A stretch of 64,000 bases of DNA, taken from NCBI RefSeq assembly GCF_900699765.1, contig NZ_CAADHO010000003.1, positions 1 to 64,000 of the forward strand, given 5' to 3'. The translations under genes and the position numbers were made by a program. Shown here in pieces: positions 25,637 to 33,938 of the stretch (the stretch's first letter is position 1; each line of letters begins with the position of its first letter). The notes under the pieces were generated by a model that searched no databases, was not told the DNA's origin, and worked only from the letters and a program-made list of their open reading frames with translations. This stretch comes from Desulfoluna butyratoxydans. Its GTDB lineage: Bacteria > Desulfobacterota > Desulfobacteria > Desulfobacterales > Desulfolunaceae.

Positions 25637-26671
25637 CTATGCGCACATTTTCTGGGACACGATCTCTGAGGCCTTGTAGATGTCGGATTCCTTGGGGTCG
25701 TATGTGGCAACGTTCAGGGCCTCTTTCATGACGGCCATCTCATCGATCTTCTGCTCGGAGCACACCTTTTCGATGACCGGAAACAGGCTGGTGTGCAAGC
25801 CGATGACCCCGCCCAGGACCTGGAGGTAGTGGCTCCCTGGAATGACCTTCATCTCCTGGTTGCACATCTCGGCCAGTTTCGCGAATTCGCGGTAGTCGTA
25901 GTCGCCCTTTCCCATGTTGGACAAGATGCCCGCCAGGGACTCGATGGCGGCGTTGCCGCTTCCGCGGCCGATGCCGTAGAGGGTGCCGTCGACGACCGAT
26001 GCTCCGGCAGAGATGGCGGCAAGGCTGTTGGCATTGGCCATGCCCAGGTTGTCGTGCCCGTGAAAGCCCACCACGGGGAAGGTTTCCCGGACGGCTCGGA
26101 CATAGTTCTCGACGTCTTCGGGCAGCATGGTGCCGTAGGAGTCCACGATATAGACCCCGGTGATCTCCGAGGGCACATTCCGGAGGAAATTCCCGATCTT
26201 GTCCGGGGAGACCACGCTGGATTTCATGAGGTTCAGGTAGACGTCATCGCAATGGGTCAAGGCATGTTCCAGATAATCCAGGTTCTCCTCCACCCGGTAC
26301 GCTTCCAGGCCCACCCGCACAAAGGACATCCCTTCGCTGCACAGCCATTTCAGTGTGGAGAGGCGGCTGAACCCGGGCTGAGCGAACATTCCCCATTTTG
26401 AGGTGCTGAAGTTTTCGTTGGCGATGTCGCACCACTCGGTGAGGCTGATGTTGCTCTCCGTGTACCCGGCCCTTTCCGCTTCAAAACCAATGCCGTGGGC
26501 CACTTCCACCAGGTTGACGGAGAGATCGTTGAGCCGTTTTGCCAGGCCAATGACAAAGGCCTTGTCAAACTGAAAATCAACCGCGTAGGAGCCGTCGCGC
26601 AAGGTCGAGTCGAGCAGCTGGATCCCATGGGTTGACGCCGTCACATCTTGTTTGGTTGTCTCTTTCATCAT
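25637..26671 (-). CDS. HMGL-type (DRE-TIM) aldolase, first gene of the operon
   Basis: 344 residues. LDSTLRDG (20-27) is the DRE-TIM metallolyase signature, and VVGFHGHDNLGMANANSLAA near 195-215 supplies the metal-binding HxH. VDGTLYGIGRGSGNA is also conserved. The closest pattern is 4-hydroxy-2-oxovalerate aldolase, which joins or splits pyruvate and an aldehyde; isopropylmalate-synthase-like acyl transfer is less likely without the C-terminal domain. GAAGGGGAC precedes the ATG. It is the first gene after a 600-base leader and probably makes the carbon skeleton of the pathway. Confidence 0.85.
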   Translation of the reverse strand: MMKETTKQDVTASTHGIQLLDSTLRDGSYAVDFQFDKAFVIGLAKRLNDLSVNLVEVAHGIGFEAERAGYTESNISLTEWCDIANENFSTSKWGMFAQPGFSRLSTLKWLCSEGMSFVRVGLEAYRVEENLDYLEHALTHCDDVYLNLMKSSVVSPDKIGNFLRNVPSEITGVYIVDSYGTMLPEDVENYVRAVRETFPVVGFHGHDNLGMANANSLAAISAGASVVDGTLYGIGRGSGNAAIESLAGILSNMGKGDYDYREFAKLAEMCNQEMKVIPGSHYLQVLGGVIGLHTSLFPVIEKVCSEQKIDEMAVMKEALNVATYDPKESDIYKASEIVSQKMCA

Positions 26672-26883
26672 TCATGTCCCCTTCGTGTTTATTGCAGATT
26701 AAAGGTTATCCCGCTGTAAAGCCGGGGGGCTTGAACTGTTGAAGTTCCGGCGTGGCCTGGAAACGCACGCCCGGGGTGCAGGTGGATCACCGGTCCCATG
26801 CCGTGGGCAAGGGGCCGGGGGTTGTTACTGGCATTTTTGGGTATGGACGGTTTGGTTAATGTTCTGGAATTATCGAATATTAC

Positions 26884-26910
26884 GAGGCCGTGACTCCAAT
26901 GCACGGCCTC
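26884..26910. repeat. hairpin in the operon leader
   Basis: Perfect 9-base arms GAGGCCGTG and CACGGCCTC with loop ACTCCAATG, about 215 bases before the HMGL start. No T tract follows on the operon strand. No T-box consensus was found in 26,672-27,577, which holds no gene that I can support. Confidence 0.45.
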
Positions 26911-27288
26911 CTTTGCCTGGATCGCAGGGGCCGGGCGTGGCGATGTTGCTCGTCAACACACCGGTTCGTCGTCATAGTGCATGCGGTCGCCGGAGGCTAT
27001 TTATTGTACGACTGGTAAAACAAAAGGCCGGTTTTTTCCCGTACAGGCATCGATCGTCCCACCTATACGGGGGGGCTTGACGATGCGGCGGTGTCGGGCG
27101 TCGGTCGTATTCCTGCCGATAAATCCTGCGGCATATTGACTATGTGCTCGTGACGTCAATTGAGGATTTATTGCTTGCGTAAAATGTACGTGATTCCGAA
27201 ATGTCAGGAGGCTCAATTTATGATTGCAGGGTGCAATACAATGTTTTGATTTGGGCGAATCTTATAATACGTAACATGGTGTGGGGAT

Positions 27289-27316
27289 ATTATTTTACAT
27301 GTGTTAATTCTGTCAA
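27289..27316 (-). promoter_or_regulatory. candidate sigma-70 promoter for the nine-gene operon
   Basis: Leftward TTGACA (27,316-27,311), 16 bases, then AATAAT, within an AT-rich patch of an otherwise GC-rich region. It would give a leader of about 600 bases before the HMGL gene. The assignment is from sequence pattern only. Confidence 0.5.
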
Positions 27317-27577
27317 GGTAAAATCTTCAAAATAACAAAAATGAAGCCGAAGATTTGTCGCAATGACAAGGCCGGGATGTTTCTTCGGGATGCAACGGGC
27401 TGAATCCGTGATGCATACGACATGACTTGTGATGAGACTTTTTTGAGCTTCGCTTTATTGCTTCCCACTCTGGCGCGGTGCGGGTCTGGGGTGTTTGTGG
27501 TGTCCACCGACTTCGGGTGTCGATAAATCGCGGGTTGCGAAAAGAAGGTATTCGCAGCGTGGCGAAAGTCCCGCCAC

Positions 27578-28663
27578 TTACGGGCGCAGGTAATTTCTCA
27601 TCAGGCGCCCTGCGTGCCCGAAAAATCTGTTTTTGAAACCCATGGCCAGGTACCGCCGGTTCACCTGGCCTGTGTAGACGTCGTAGCCCGCCTCCTTGAG
27701 CATGGCGCGGCAGGACGGGGCGTCCCAGGCCCTTCCGGTCTCGGTCCGGGTGTCCATGTCCCGGGGGTTGGTTCCCCGCTCCGCCACCAGGAAGTTGGCC
27801 CCCGCCCTGAGGCACAAGGGGGAGGGCTCGTGGGCGGCCAGTGTGAAGATGGTGTTGCCGAAAAAGAGGCGGGTCACGGCGGTGATGCGGGCAAATTCCT
27901 CGTCGGAGATCTGGCCGTAGGGTTCCAGGGGGCTGCCGCATATGGGGATGCGCTTCATGGTGGCCATCCAGGAGATATTGAGTGTGCGCATGAGGTCCAG
28001 GAGATCGGCGATCTCCTCGTAGCTGTGCTCCGGGCCGATGGGTTCCAGGCAGGACCCCACCAGCAGGCCGGCCCGATGGGCGTTTTCAATGGTCTGCATG
28101 CGTTTGTACGGGTCGATGAGGGTTACCACCCCTTCGCCGAGTCTCAGGGCGTGGTAGCAGAAGGTGAAACCGGCTTTTTTTACGGCCCGGGCCTGGTCCG
28201 AATCCAGGTCGCCCCAGTTGGCAAAGAGGGGAATCCGCCCTTTGAGCTCCTTGCGGACCATGGCTCCCATGGAGAGGAAGAGGTCAAAGTCGTAATCGGC
28301 GGTGGTCATCAGGGAGATGGACCCCACGTTCTGGGCTCCAAGGGCCGCGGCGTGTTCCAGAACCTCTTTTTTGTTGAGACAAAACGGGGTGTCAAGGGCG
28401 CTCCAGGTATCGCTGAACATGCAGAACTGGCAGTCGTTGCTGCACCGTTCTCCGTTGAGGCCGATCTGGCCGTGCACCTCGCCCATGTTTCCGAACTGGC
28501 GGCGGGAGAGGCCGTCGGCTGTTTTCAGGAGGGCCGTGAATGCCTCGCCCCGGGTGGGGAGCTCGTGGAGCAGCGTCAGGGCCTCGCTCTTGGTGAGGCC
28601 TTTGCCCTTGCTGCCTTTGTGGATGATGGAGAGGGTGGCCTGGTCTATCGCTTTGCTTCGCAT
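27578..28663 (-). CDS. BioB-like radical SAM enzyme
   Basis: 361 residues. The start at 28,663 follows GAGGTGAT. The cluster motif CSNDCQFC gives C74, C78 and C81, preceded by HGQIGLNGE, the layout of the BioB/HydE/ThiH/PylB group. The barrel continues with GSISLMTTADYDF and SCLEPIGPEHSYEE, and a BATS-like C terminus. Cysteines for a biotin synthase [2Fe-2S] cluster are not evident, so sulfur insertion as in BioB is unlikely; a radical rearrangement or fragmentation is more plausible. It lies downstream of DUF2156 and GNAT genes on the same strand, 324 bases away. Confidence 0.8.
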   Translation of the reverse strand: MRSKAIDQATLSIIHKGSKGKGLTKSEALTLLHELPTRGEAFTALLKTADGLSRRQFGNMGEVHGQIGLNGERCSNDCQFCMFSDTWSALDTPFCLNKKEVLEHAAALGAQNVGSISLMTTADYDFDLFLSMGAMVRKELKGRIPLFANWGDLDSDQARAVKKAGFTFCYHALRLGEGVVTLIDPYKRMQTIENAHRAGLLVGSCLEPIGPEHSYEEIADLLDLMRTLNISWMATMKRIPICGSPLEPYGQISDEEFARITAVTRLFFGNTIFTLAAHEPSPLCLRAGANFLVAERGTNPRDMDTRTETGRAWDAPSCRAMLKEAGYDVYTGQVNRRYLAMGFKNRFFGHAGRLMRNYLRP

Positions 28664-28912
28664 TTTTATCACCTCACTTCGCAATTCTTCGAACGTCGCC
28701 GCGATCTGCCTGCGGCAGGGTATCGGGCAGGGAAGAGATGGCCTGCCGGTGCGTGCCGGGCTCCGGGGAGTGCATGGGCCTGTAAAAACAGAATCTCACG
28801 CCGGTGGGCCGGGGGTGAAGAGGGCGGTTTGCCCCATTTGATGCCCGGTCACCTGCTCACCGCTAAACAGATAGCAAGGCATATGCCAATGGAAGGGGCA
28901 GGGTGGGGAAGG

Positions 28913-28969
28913 CCCGGGGGGCAACGCCCCCCGGGTGACGGTGGCACCGGGGAGAAAACCCCCCGGTGC
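28913..28969. repeat. two adjacent GC-rich hairpins
   Basis: The first has 10-base arms CCCGGGGGGC and GCCCCCCGGG with loop AAC. The second has 9-base arms GCACCGGGG and CCCCGGTGC. They follow the DUF2156 gene on its strand. T residues lie in the second loop, not after the stem. The rest of 28,664-28,987 is empty. Confidence 0.5.
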
Positions 28970-28987
28970 AGGTTACGCGGTGACAGA

Positions 28988-30094
28988 TCAGAAGGAGGCT
29001 GTGAGGCCCTTCCAGAAGGTCACCAGGTTGGAGCGGCTGGTTTTTCTGAACTCACGCCACATGCCGGCAACGGTCATGCGGGTGGCAAACCAGGCTGTGT
29101 GGGCAAGGCCTTCGGGGAGAATGCCGACCCCCATAAACGCCTTGGCCACGGGATCCAAGGGAATGGAGCCCCTGGTGATGCAGTAGGTGTCCCGGACCTC
29201 CACCTGGTTCGGGTTGCGTTCAAAAGACTTGGGCCAGTAGCCTTTTTTGGACTGGAAGATTCCCTTGTAGTTGTACCCGTCGTTTCCGTAGTGGTAGCTG
29301 AGATCCGAGACCCGCTCCACCAGCCGGTTGGAGAATCCATGGTCGTTGTGCCTTCCGGCCATGGGGGCCAGGCCCAGGGAGAGCACGCGGAATCCCGGCT
29401 CGGTTTTGAAGCAGGCAAGGGCATCGTCCACAATGGCATCGAAGATGGCGATGTTGCGGCTGTCGTCCCGGCGGTTGATGTTGGCGTACCACCCGATTTT
29501 ACGGTTCTGGTCGTACATCGCCTCAAAGGTAACGTATCCAACGAGGGCGCCGTCCAGTCGGGCAAAGAAGGTGCGTTCGTCCGGTTCGTCCCGAAACGTG
29601 GGCTCGCGGAGAAGCAGGTTCAGAGGGGTTTTGGTTTTGCGCGTCTGGCGCCATGCCTCGGAGATCTCCATGGCCTGCTGTGCCAGGGTGGGGTCGGAGT
29701 CCCACCGGGCTTCGGAGACCACAAGGCCTTTTTTCTGGGCCTTGCGGATTCGACGCCCCACGTTTTTCCCTTTGATGGTCCAGTCGTTGAGGATAAGGGT
29801 CTCAACCCCCATGTGGGTGGCGTCAAATCCGTGGCTGCTGAAATGACGCGCGGTCTCCAGGCTGCACTGCATGCCCACCAGGGGGCGGCGAAGCAGGCGG
29901 CTCTCTTTGACAAAGGCCTTGATTACCGCCGCCGCATCGCATGGGCAGCAGAAGGGGTCGCCCACAAAGATGCGAACGCCGAATTTGTCCTGATAGGCGA
30001 TGGAGCCTTTTTCATGGGGGAAATGTGAGAACTGGGGGTCTTTTTTGATGGAGTAAGCCATGGTGAATGAACCGAATCTTTTGTAGTTTTCCAT
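28988..30094 (-). CDS. DUF2156 protein (aminoacyl-tRNA-dependent transferase-like)
   Basis: 368 residues from the ATG at 30,094 (AAGGAA upstream). The domain shows the LPG-synthase C-terminal pattern: FVGDPFCCP near 55, GVETLILNDWTIKGKNVGRRIRKAQ split over 125-150, then ARLDGALVGYVTFEA and a second GNAT-like half ending in LSLGLAPMAG. In MprF and related proteins this fold moves an amino acid from aminoacyl-tRNA to a lipid or small acceptor. The MprF membrane part is absent, so this would be a soluble enzyme. Its acceptor is unknown. A nearby LeuRS-like gene makes a tRNA link worth testing. Confidence 0.75.
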   Translation of the reverse strand: MENYKRFGSFTMAYSIKKDPQFSHFPHEKGSIAYQDKFGVRIFVGDPFCCPCDAAAVIKAFVKESRLLRRPLVGMQCSLETARHFSSHGFDATHMGVETLILNDWTIKGKNVGRRIRKAQKKGLVVSEARWDSDPTLAQQAMEISEAWRQTRKTKTPLNLLLREPTFRDEPDERTFFARLDGALVGYVTFEAMYDQNRKIGWYANINRRDDSRNIAIFDAIVDDALACFKTEPGFRVLSLGLAPMAGRHNDHGFSNRLVERVSDLSYHYGNDGYNYKGIFQSKKGYWPKSFERNPNQVEVRDTYCITRGSIPLDPVAKAFMGVGILPEGLAHTAWFATRMTVAGMWREFRKTSRSNLVTFWKGLTASF

Positions 30095-30217
30095 AAATCG
30101 TGTGTTCCTTCTTTTTTTTGCGATTGTTACGTTTCGCCTGTGTATGCATGCTTGTCGCATGGGGTGTTGTGGCGGTTTGAACATTGTGGGGTTTTGGGGT
30201 GGGAAAGGCGGGGCGTA

Positions 30218-30832
30218 TCACAGGGGCTTTTTCATGCGAAACTGTGATGAAAACCCGGCTTTGGCGGCGATGGGGCCGTAGGGCAGGGTGCCGCAGTCGG
30301 CAAACCCGAGCTCCTCGTAGAGCTTTTTGGCCCCGGGGTTGGTGTCGACAACTTCCAGACGAACGCCGGAGAGGCGGCGGGTCCTGCCGAAGGCGAACAA
30401 GGTCTCCAGGAGCCGGTGGCCCACCCCGGTACCCCGGAAGGCGTTGTCCACCGCGATAACCTGCACCCTGACCTCGTTGTGGCTTAAGGGGTGGATGTCC
30501 TTGAACACAGAGCCGCTGAGCTTTCGCGTCACGCCCCCGAAGAAGCCGAACTCCCGGTTCAGGGTGGCAAGGTTCAGGTTGATGAATTTCTGGTTTTGGT
30601 AGTGAAAGCCCAGCATGCCTGCGACACGCCCCCGGCAGACGGCATAGATTCCCGAAGAGAAGTCCGCGCCGTCGCGATAGATCCGCAGGGCCTGGGCGCG
30701 GTCACGGGGCTTGAGCATGAGGTGGTCGATTTTTTGTCCGAATCCGCTTAGAAATACCTCAATGGCTGATTGCTGAAGTGTCTCGGGCAGCTTTCCCGTG
30801 ACGATGATCGGGGTGTGACTCTTGTCCTTCAT
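30218..30832 (-). CDS. GNAT family acetyltransferase
   Basis: 204 residues; AAGGAG precedes the ATG. The CoA loop RGTGVGHRLLETLFAF (near 130) and NPGAKKLYEELGFADCG (near 165) are the two standard GNAT motifs. An N-terminal 60 residues precede the core. It lies 123 bases upstream of the DUF2156 gene on the same strand, so both may form one unit with the radical SAM gene. Substrate unknown. Confidence 0.85.
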   Translation of the reverse strand: MKDKSHTPIIVTGKLPETLQQSAIEVFLSGFGQKIDHLMLKPRDRAQALRIYRDGADFSSGIYAVCRGRVAGMLGFHYQNQKFINLNLATLNREFGFFGGVTRKLSGSVFKDIHPLSHNEVRVQVIAVDNAFRGTGVGHRLLETLFAFGRTRRLSGVRLEVVDTNPGAKKLYEELGFADCGTLPYGPIAAKAGFSSQFRMKKPL

Positions 30833-31028
30833 GGTGCAAAACTCCTTTTGGTAGGTAAGTAAAGAACGACCTGAAAAGGCGGGGCCTTACCGGCGGTGCT
30901 CCCGTCGCTGTGAGGGGTGTGCGCCTGGTGGCAATCTGCCCCGCGAAGACGGGTCAGTAACGAGTAAATAGTAGGGAAGGATGAGATATTGGTACAGGAG
31001 TGATTTTTTACTCTTGAGGTGGTGTTGC

Positions 31029-31125
31029 CGGTCCGGATATCTTCCGGGTTGACTGCACCCTTATCCGGGGCATCATGGCCGCATATGTAGTGGCTTACCT
31101 CAACGCGCTGATAACGCAGCTGATG
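31029..31125 (-). repeat. inverted copy of the interspersed repeat
   Basis: Read leftward it gives CTGCGTTATCAGCGCGTTGA, then GGTAAGCC, ATGCGGCCATGATGCC and GGATATCCGG-like sequence, matching 2943-3038 and 6066-6161. It is the only copy seen outside the first 15 kb. The rest of 30,833-31,366 has no gene. Confidence 0.65.
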
Positions 31126-31366
31126 GGGGGATGGCTTATCTGGAGGGTGAGGAAATTGAGTCGAAAACGGTGAATGGCATTTTGCGGTTTTGAAATACCT
31201 TAGATTTTTGCCGTAAAAAACTGTAATAGCACTTTATTTTTCTGTCTTAGCTGTTTTCTCGTGGGCTGTCCGGGTGGGGATGTTTTCCCGGAAGGGGTTG
31301 GTGGGGATGTCGTGGTAGGTATGATGAAGTGAAACAGGCAGGTATTGCGGGGGAGGGGCGGGCGGA

Positions 31367-32182
31367 TTACTCCGGGGCGGTCATCACCTGGGTCATGATG
31401 CGCCGGATCTCCCCTTTGTTCTGCATGTCGGTGATGACTGCATTGAATTTGATGATGAAGTCTTTTTTGAAGTGAAACCGCCCGAAGTCCCGGCTGGTGA
31501 ACCCCAGGTGGCCCCACTCGGTGCTGACGACAAGGGCCTCGCTCAGCAGGGCGTGGGTTCCCCCTTCATCGTAGAGACCCTCTTTTTTGAGTTTGTTGAG
31601 TTCCCAGAGGATGGCGAGGCGGTCGTTGATGTAGCAGTCTGTTCGTTTGATGCCCAGTTTCAAGAGATTGATGCGGTTGCTCCTGGCTTCGTCGATGCGG
31701 ATGTTGTTTTTTTCGACTTCGCGGTAAAAGGCCTCGCCTCCTAAAAGAAAGCCGTCGTTGCTACCGATGGTCAGGCCGCGGAAGTCTTCGGGCCAGGTGT
31801 GCCTGGGGGCGCTCTGCAGGATCTCGTCCCGGCAGAGAAGCACCACTTTTTCCTGGAGGATGGGGGTGGAGTAGGGCCACATGTACGGCCGCGCCCGGGG
31901 TCTGAAGTAGGGCGGGCAGATGGCGAACACCTTGCCGTTTTCGATGTCGTGAAGTCCCCGTTTCCAGGGGATGGGCAGGATGGTGACGCGGTACCCCTCC
32001 ATGCGCTGAAAGGCCTGCTCAAGGATGGCGGGGTAGATGCCCCGGGCCTGTCCCTCCACCGCGTAGCTGTAGGGTGGGTAGTTGTCGTCGCAATACACGA
32101 CCACATCCGTTGCTGCGATGCCTGTTTGCCATGTGGTCAGGCAGGTTATCAGCAGGGCTGCAAGCCAGAGGCCTTTTTTCAT
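31367..32182 (-). CDS. periplasmic solute-binding protein (SBP_bac_3 type)
   Basis: 271 residues. It starts with a Sec signal (KKGLWLAALLITCLTTWQTGIAA), then VVVYCDDNYPPYSYAVEGQARGIYPAIL, the usual N-terminal strand and loop of amino-acid-type binding proteins. A hinge and second lobe follow, and MTQVM at the end. No ABC permease or ATPase is adjacent, so it may be an orphan receptor or sensor subunit, as is common in Desulfobacterota and vibrios. The start at 32,182 was chosen for the signal peptide and GGACGG 4 bases upstream. Confidence 0.8.
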   Translation of the reverse strand: MKKGLWLAALLITCLTTWQTGIAATDVVVYCDDNYPPYSYAVEGQARGIYPAILEQAFQRMEGYRVTILPIPWKRGLHDIENGKVFAICPPYFRPRARPYMWPYSTPILQEKVVLLCRDEILQSAPRHTWPEDFRGLTIGSNDGFLLGGEAFYREVEKNNIRIDEARSNRINLLKLGIKRTDCYINDRLAILWELNKLKKEGLYDEGGTHALLSEALVVSTEWGHLGFTSRDFGRFHFKKDFIIKFNAVITDMQNKGEIRRIMTQVMTAPE

Positions 32183-32310
32183 GCATCCGTCCATGTGGGG
32201 GGTGATGGGGGTGTCCGGTTCGGGCCGGGCGTTGAGGTGTGTTGCTGTGTGAGAAAAGTATATCAGAGGGACTGGATGGCGGGAAAGGTAAATAAACGGG
32301 GTGGGTTGCG

Positions 32311-32342
32311 GCACCCGGGGCTGCCGGGGCAGCCCCGGGTGC
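32311..32342. repeat. perfect 15-bp inverted repeat
   Basis: GCACCCGGGGCTGCC and its exact complement are separated by GG, just after the dehydrogenase gene on its strand. No U tract follows. It is of the same kind as the hairpins at 16,167, 18,862 and 28,913. Confidence 0.6.
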
Positions 32343-32352
32343 GGGGATGTTG

Positions 32353-33249
32353 TCAGATGGCGTTGTTGAGCTGCTTCAGGGCGCGCATGAGGGCCTGGGT
32401 GCCCATGCGTGAGCCCCCGTGGGCCATGACGGCCTGGTAGAGCTGATTGACCAGGGCAAGGCCGGGCAGGGCCAGGTTCATCCGCCGGGCCTCCTCCAGG
32501 GCGATGCCCATGTCCTTGACAAAGTGCTCCACGAAAAAGCCGGTGTCGAACTCCCCTTTGAGGATCCGGGGCGCCAGGTTGTCCAGGGACCAGCAGGCTG
32601 CCGCACCGCCCGTGATGCTCGAGAGCATGACCTCAAGGTCGAGCCCGGCCTTTTCTCCGTAAAGAAGGGATTCGCACATGCCGATCATGGTGCCGGCGAT
32701 GACGATCTGGTTGCACATCTTGGTGTGCTGGCCGGAGCCGGCAGGGCCCTGGTGGACGAGCTGCTTGCCCATGATTTCGAACAGGGGTGTCAGCGCTTTT
32801 ACGGTGTCCTTGTCGCCCCCCACCATAATGGAGAGGGCTGCGTTGCGGGCGCCCACGTCTCCGCCGGAGACCGGGGCGTCCACGGCCCGGACATCTTTGG
32901 ATGCGGCCTCTTTGTAAATGGTCTGGGCAAGGCTCGGGGAAGTGGTGGTCATGTCCACCACCACGGCGCCGGGGCGCGCACCCTTGAGAATACCGGATTC
33001 TCCCAGGTAGACCTCTTCCACATCCTTGGGAAATCCCACGATGGTGAAGATTACGTCCGAGGCGGCGGCCACCTCCTCGGGGGTCTCTTTCCACTCGGCC
33101 CCCAGGTCCATGAGGGGCTGGGCCTTGGCTTTGGTGCGGTTGGTGACAGTGGCTTGAAAGCCGTGGTCCATGAGGTGGCGGCACATCCACTGTCCCATGA
33201 CCCCGGTCCCGATCCATCCGATACGTGTGTCGGTCGTGCTGAACTGCAT
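32353..33249 (-). CDS. 3-hydroxyacid dehydrogenase (GarR/HIBADH family)
   Basis: 298 residues, the usual length. The N terminus has the NAD(P) loop [12 protein letters not shown]. The substrate motif is [22 protein letters not shown] (about 120), and the catalytic Lys lies in HTKMCNQ near 177. Members reduce tartronate semialdehyde or succinic semialdehyde, or oxidise 3-hydroxyisobutyrate; the exact substrate cannot be read. It is 37 bases downstream of glyoxalase I on the same strand, so both may deal with reactive carbonyls. Confidence 0.88.
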   Translation of the reverse strand: MQFSTTDTRIGWIGTGVMGQWMCRHLMDHGFQATVTNRTKAKAQPLMDLGAEWKETPEEVAAASDVIFTIVGFPKDVEEVYLGESGILKGARPGAVVVDMTTTSPSLAQTIYKEAASKDVRAVDAPVSGGDVGARNAALSIMVGGDKDTVKALTPLFEIMGKQLVHQGPAGSGQHTKMCNQIVIAGTMIGMCESLLYGEKAGLDLEVMLSSITGGAAACWSLDNLAPRILKGEFDTGFFVEHFVKDMGIALEEARRMNLALPGLALVNQLYQAVMAHGGSRMGTQALMRALKQLNNAI

Positions 33250-33286
33250 GGCGATACCCTTCCTTAAAATGTAATAAATGGAAACG

Positions 33287-33667
33287 CTACTTCATCATCT
33301 TTTCGGGGACCACTTCGATCCAGTACCCGTCGGGATCTTCCACAAAGTAGATGCCCATGGCCTCGTTCTCCCAGAGGTTCAGGCCCATCTCCTTGTGGCG
33401 GGCATGCCAGGTGTCGTAGGCATCGGTGGTGACGGCCAGATGGATTTCGTTGTCGCCCAGGTTGTAGGGCTCTGTTCGCTCTTTGAGCCAGGTGAGTTCG
33501 AGCTGGTGACCGCCGGTGCCGTCCCCCAGGTAGACGAGGACAAAGCTGCCGTCTTCGGCCTCATGGCGGCGGACGATCTCGAAGTCCAGGGCCTCGGTGT
33601 AGAAGGCGAGGCTTTTTTCAAGATCGAAAACAGTGAAGTTGGTGTGTGCGATTTTTAAGGTGCCCAT
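33287..33667 (-). CDS. gloA: glyoxalase I-like VOC protein
   Basis: 126 residues with AGGAGA before the ATG. The pattern is that of lactoylglutathione lyase: [20 protein letters not shown] with the first metal His at about 8, LELTW with a metal Glu, EIHLAV with the second His, and YWIEVVPEK with the final Glu. The size fits the small E. coli-type GlxI. It would convert the methylglyoxal-thiol adduct to lactoylthiol; which thiol this organism uses is unknown. Confidence 0.85.
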   Translation of the reverse strand: MGTLKIAHTNFTVFDLEKSLAFYTEALDFEIVRRHEAEDGSFVLVYLGDGTGGHQLELTWLKERTEPYNLGDNEIHLAVTTDAYDTWHARHKEMGLNLWENEAMGIYFVEDPDGYWIEVVPEKMMK

Positions 33668-33815
33668 GGGGTCTCCTGTGGTTTTATTGCTGACGTGTTG
33701 AAGGAGGGGGCGCCGGGGGCTCCGGTGCGTCCTTGTTAAGGTCTGTCGGGTGAAACAGTATAGCGCCGACGCTGACTGCCGGTCAACCGGATGGAAGGGG
33801 GAGTGGGAGGGGGAA

Positions 33816-33848
33816 ACAAAAAAGGCCTGTCGAAAAAATCGACAGGCC
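33816..33848 (-). terminator. intrinsic terminator after tRNA-Ala
   Basis: Read leftward: GGCCTGTCGA, loop TTTTT, TCGACAGGCC, then TTTTTTGTTT. It lies between the tRNA and gloA. Confidence 0.9.
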
Positions 33849-33862
33849 CTTGAAATCTTAAA

Positions 33863-33938
33863 TGGTGGAGCTGAGGGGGATCGAACCCCTGACCTCATGA
33901 CTGCCAGTCATGCGCTCTCCCAGCTGAGCTACAGCCCC
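33863..33938 (-). tRNA. tRNA-Ala(GGC)
   Basis: A 76-base tRNA with an encoded CCA end. The acceptor begins GGGGCTG and ends CAGCTCCACCA, the D arm has AGCTCAGCTGG, and the T arm has the GGTTCGATCCC loop. The anticodon loop CTGGCAG gives GGC, which reads alanine codons GCC and GCU. A terminator follows. Confidence 0.97.

Noticed and set aside
26672-27577. T-box riboswitch in the operon leader
   Set aside because: The conserved T-box sequence was not found on the operon strand; only a short hairpin is visible.
27578-28663. Biotin synthase or PylB (methylornithine synthase)
   Set aside because: Extra cysteines for the biotin synthase auxiliary cluster are not evident, and no other pyl or bio genes are nearby. 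Only the general BioB-like architecture is supported.
27614-30028. Very long rightward open frame (about 800 codons) across the radical SAM and DUF2156 genes
   Set aside because: It is antisense to two genes with clear family motifs, has no recognisable domain and reflects the high GC content. The same holds for the long leftward frame over the M16 protease at 37,510-39,852.
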